This document shows positions 4,888-5,801 of a stretch of DNA of 5,801 bases, piece by piece. Below the pieces are notes generated by a model. The model was not told the DNA's origin. It did not search any database and saw only the letters and a list, made by a program, of their open reading frames with translations. The stretch's first letter is position 1; each line of letters starts with the position of its first letter. The translations under genes were made by a program, and so were the position numbers. Source of the stretch: JBGTKH01 sp041744735 (GTDB lineage Bacteria; Planctomycetota; Planctomycetia; Pirellulales; Pirellulaceae); the NCBI GenBank assembly GCA_041744735.1, contig JBGTKH010000484.1, positions 1 to 5,801 of the forward strand, in the 5' to 3' direction.

Positions 4888-5028
4888 CCGCGAAAAAACA
4901 ACTTGATGAATTGGAAAAGTAGCGGCGGGGCGCAAGCCCTCCGGTTTGCGGCAGGGCGCAAGCCCTCCGGTTTGCGGCACCGGACGGCTTGCGCCGTTCC
5001 GCTAATTCGACAAGTTATTTTTTCGCGG
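4888..5028. repeat. 141-bp near-palindromic element, MITE-like or giant hairpin
   Basis: Outer arms CCGCGAAAAAACAACTTG (4888-4905) and its complement (5011-5028) differ at one of 18 positions. Going inward, GAATT, AGCGG and a 16-nt block (4929-4944 against 4980-4995, one mismatch) also match. In all 42 of 49 aligned positions agree; the left arm has an extra 8 nt, GGAAAAGT (4913-4920). The centre carries a tandem duplication. The element starts right after the regulator stop codon. No obvious target-site duplication flanks it and it encodes nothing. The A6 and T6 tracts on the two arms could make the fold a bidirectional terminator. Confidence 0.8.
4928..4979 (+). repeat. Perfect 2 x 26 bp tandem repeat
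   Basis: Two identical adjacent 26-nt units (4928-4953 and 4954-4979), each starting GGGCGCAAGCCCTCCGG and ending TTTGCGGCA. Either unit can pair with CCGGACGGCTTGCGCC at 4980-4995, so two alternative hairpins are possible. This is probably a recent duplication within the palindromic element. Confidence 0.95.
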
Positions 5029-5416
5029 ATCCTAAGACCGGCCAAATTCTGGCGAATTCGGCTACCGTTGGACCTCAAGACATCGCGCCGTGTTTCAAGC
5101 AAGCGGTGCCACAAGGCTGGCAGGGACTCCCGCAGGCGAGCCGCGGAACTGAAGTTTCCCGCCGTTACTTTCTCCGTCTGAGCCGTATTGCGGAAGTCCG
5201 CATGCAGATCCAACCGGTCAACCTCCGATGCTCTACGTGGAAAAACGGCTGTGCTTAGTCGAACGAGATAAATGACCGGGGCAGGCGATCTCGGAAAGCT
5301 AAGCGCGGCCGTTTTCCATTTTGTCGGCCCCCTTTGCTTTTCGCAGCGACGAGCCGCTGATAAACTGCTGGTTCGATTTATTGGTCAAGATCACCTCCAT
5401 TCGGTGACAGCCGACC
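5029..5416. other. Non-coding stretch before dprA
   Basis: 388 bp without a gene I can support. Short open frames exist on both strands, but none has a ribosome binding site, a recognisable domain or protein-like composition. Apart from the repeat arm at 5042-5066 I see no strong structure. The dprA promoter probably lies in the last part, but no convincing -35/-10 pair stands out. Confidence 0.6.
5042..5066 (-). repeat. Lone copy of the post-aroB palindrome arm
   Basis: Read on the minus strand this starts GGTAGCCGAATTCG and ends ATTTGG. It matches the left arm of the 4019-4080 palindrome (from 4022) at 19 of 25 positions, including the first ten. No matching second arm is seen next to it. 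Confidence 0.5.
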
Positions 5417-5801
5417 GTGAGCGAGCCCGCACCTTTTCCGTTGCCACTGCCGGACGAAACTCTGGCGGCCATGCTCCGACTGACGCTGGTGTCCGGCGTC
5501 GGTCCGCGGACTCGTAAAGCCCTGCTCGAGCACTTCGGTTCGGCGGAAGCCGTGCTGAACGCGGCCCCCAGCGAACTACGCTGCGTGCCGGGTGTTGGCG
5601 TGAAACTGACGAGCGCGATTGTCGCGGCGCGTGATGAAATCGACGTCGAGACGGAACTCGAACTCTGCCGTCAACACGGCATCACGGTGCTCACGGACTT
5701 GCACGAGCAGTATCCGCGGTTGCTGCGCGAAATCGCCGATCCTCCGGGCGCTTTATATGTACTCGGCGATGTGCAACCTTGCGATGCGCTGGCCATCGCC
5801 A
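5417..5801 (+). CDS. dprA: DNA-processing protein DprA, N-terminal part, cut by window end
   Basis: DprA binds incoming single-stranded DNA in the cytoplasm and loads RecA during natural transformation; it is also widely kept in bacteria not known to be competent. The first 128 residues are visible and no stop is reached. A proline-rich start (SEPAPFPLPLPDE) is followed by a helix-hairpin-helix region at about 20-75: LRLTLVSGVGPRTRKALLEHFGS, then a second GVG hairpin (PGVGVKLTSAI). Next comes the lead into the Rossmann-like domain with the family signature YPRLLREIADPPGALYVLGD (99-118). The sequence ends at ALAIA, just where the GSR nucleotide-binding motif would be expected. An in-frame TGA at 5405-5407 leaves GTG 5417 as the first usable start; ATG 5471 is the alternative but falls at the edge of the first helix. 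No Shine-Dalgarno site is seen. Confidence 0.92.
   Translation, partial: MSEPAPFPLPLPDETLAAMLRLTLVSGVGPRTRKALLEHFGSAEAVLNAAPSELRCVPGVGVKLTSAIVAARDEIDVETELELCRQHGITVLTDLHEQYPRLLREIADPPGALYVLGDVQPCDALAIA

Noticed and set aside
4928..4979. Start of a CRISPR array
   Set aside because: The two 26-nt units are directly adjacent with no spacer, and no cas gene is present.
4980..5023. Canonical intrinsic terminator of the response regulator
   Set aside because: The inner hairpin ends about 15-20 nt before the T6 tract, too far for the standard form; the tract pairs with the A6 on the outer arm instead, so it was described as part of the large palindrome.
4638..5213. 191-codon open frame on the minus strand across the regulator end and the palindromic element
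   Set aside because: It overlaps the helix-turn-helix coding region and translates the repeats; no domain is recognisable.
4989..5258. Short plus-strand open frames between the regulator and dprA
   Set aside because: No ribosome binding site and no recognisable domain; they begin inside the palindromic element.
5334..5363. dprA promoter (TTGCTT, 18 bp, TGATAA)
   Set aside because: Both hexamers are weak, and similar matches are expected by chance in a gap of this size.

Overview
The window is GC-rich bacterial chromosome with compact housekeeping genes on both strands and unusually structured non-coding gaps. The gene content, the sparse use of strong Shine-Dalgarno sites, two small lineage-type hypothetical proteins and many palindromic dispersed repeats suggest a planctomycete, possibly of the Pirellulales. 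This is an inference from recall of such genomes; no rRNA or other firm marker lies in the window.

Layout: (1) 39-1772, plus strand: nagB (glucosamine-6-phosphate deaminase), then 3 bp later a GlpG-type rhomboid intramembrane protease, a tight pair that is probably translationally coupled. (2) 1773-1945: a convergent gap in which two inverted copies of a hairpin repeat stand just after the two facing stop codons, like mirrored terminators. (3) 1946-2527, minus strand: a single-pass membrane protein of unknown function. A third repeat copy sits in its leader next to the start codon, and a decayed fourth copy lies within its coding sequence. (4) 2528-2667: a divergent promoter region with a symmetric -10-like palindrome. 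(5) 2668-4016, plus strand: a small acidic protein of unknown function and aroB (3-dehydroquinate synthase, TTG start), 14 bp apart, a likely operon. (6) 4017-4260: three successive inverted repeats. (7) 4261-4887, plus strand: an orphan FixJ-type response regulator. (8) 4888-5416: 529 bp with no convincing gene. It opens with a 141-bp near-palindromic element that abuts the regulator stop codon and carries a perfect 2 x 26 bp tandem repeat, followed by a lone copy of another repeat arm. (9) 5417-5801, plus strand: the N-terminal third or so of dprA, cut by the window end.

The genes do not form one pathway: they cover amino-sugar catabolism, membrane proteolysis, aromatic amino acid synthesis, signalling and DNA uptake/recombination. 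I see no defence system, phage, insertion sequence, tRNA, rRNA or CRISPR array. The most unusual content is non-coding: at least three families of palindromic repeats placed precisely at gene ends and starts, one of which shows a compensatory base-pair change that points to selection on, or maintenance of, the folded form.
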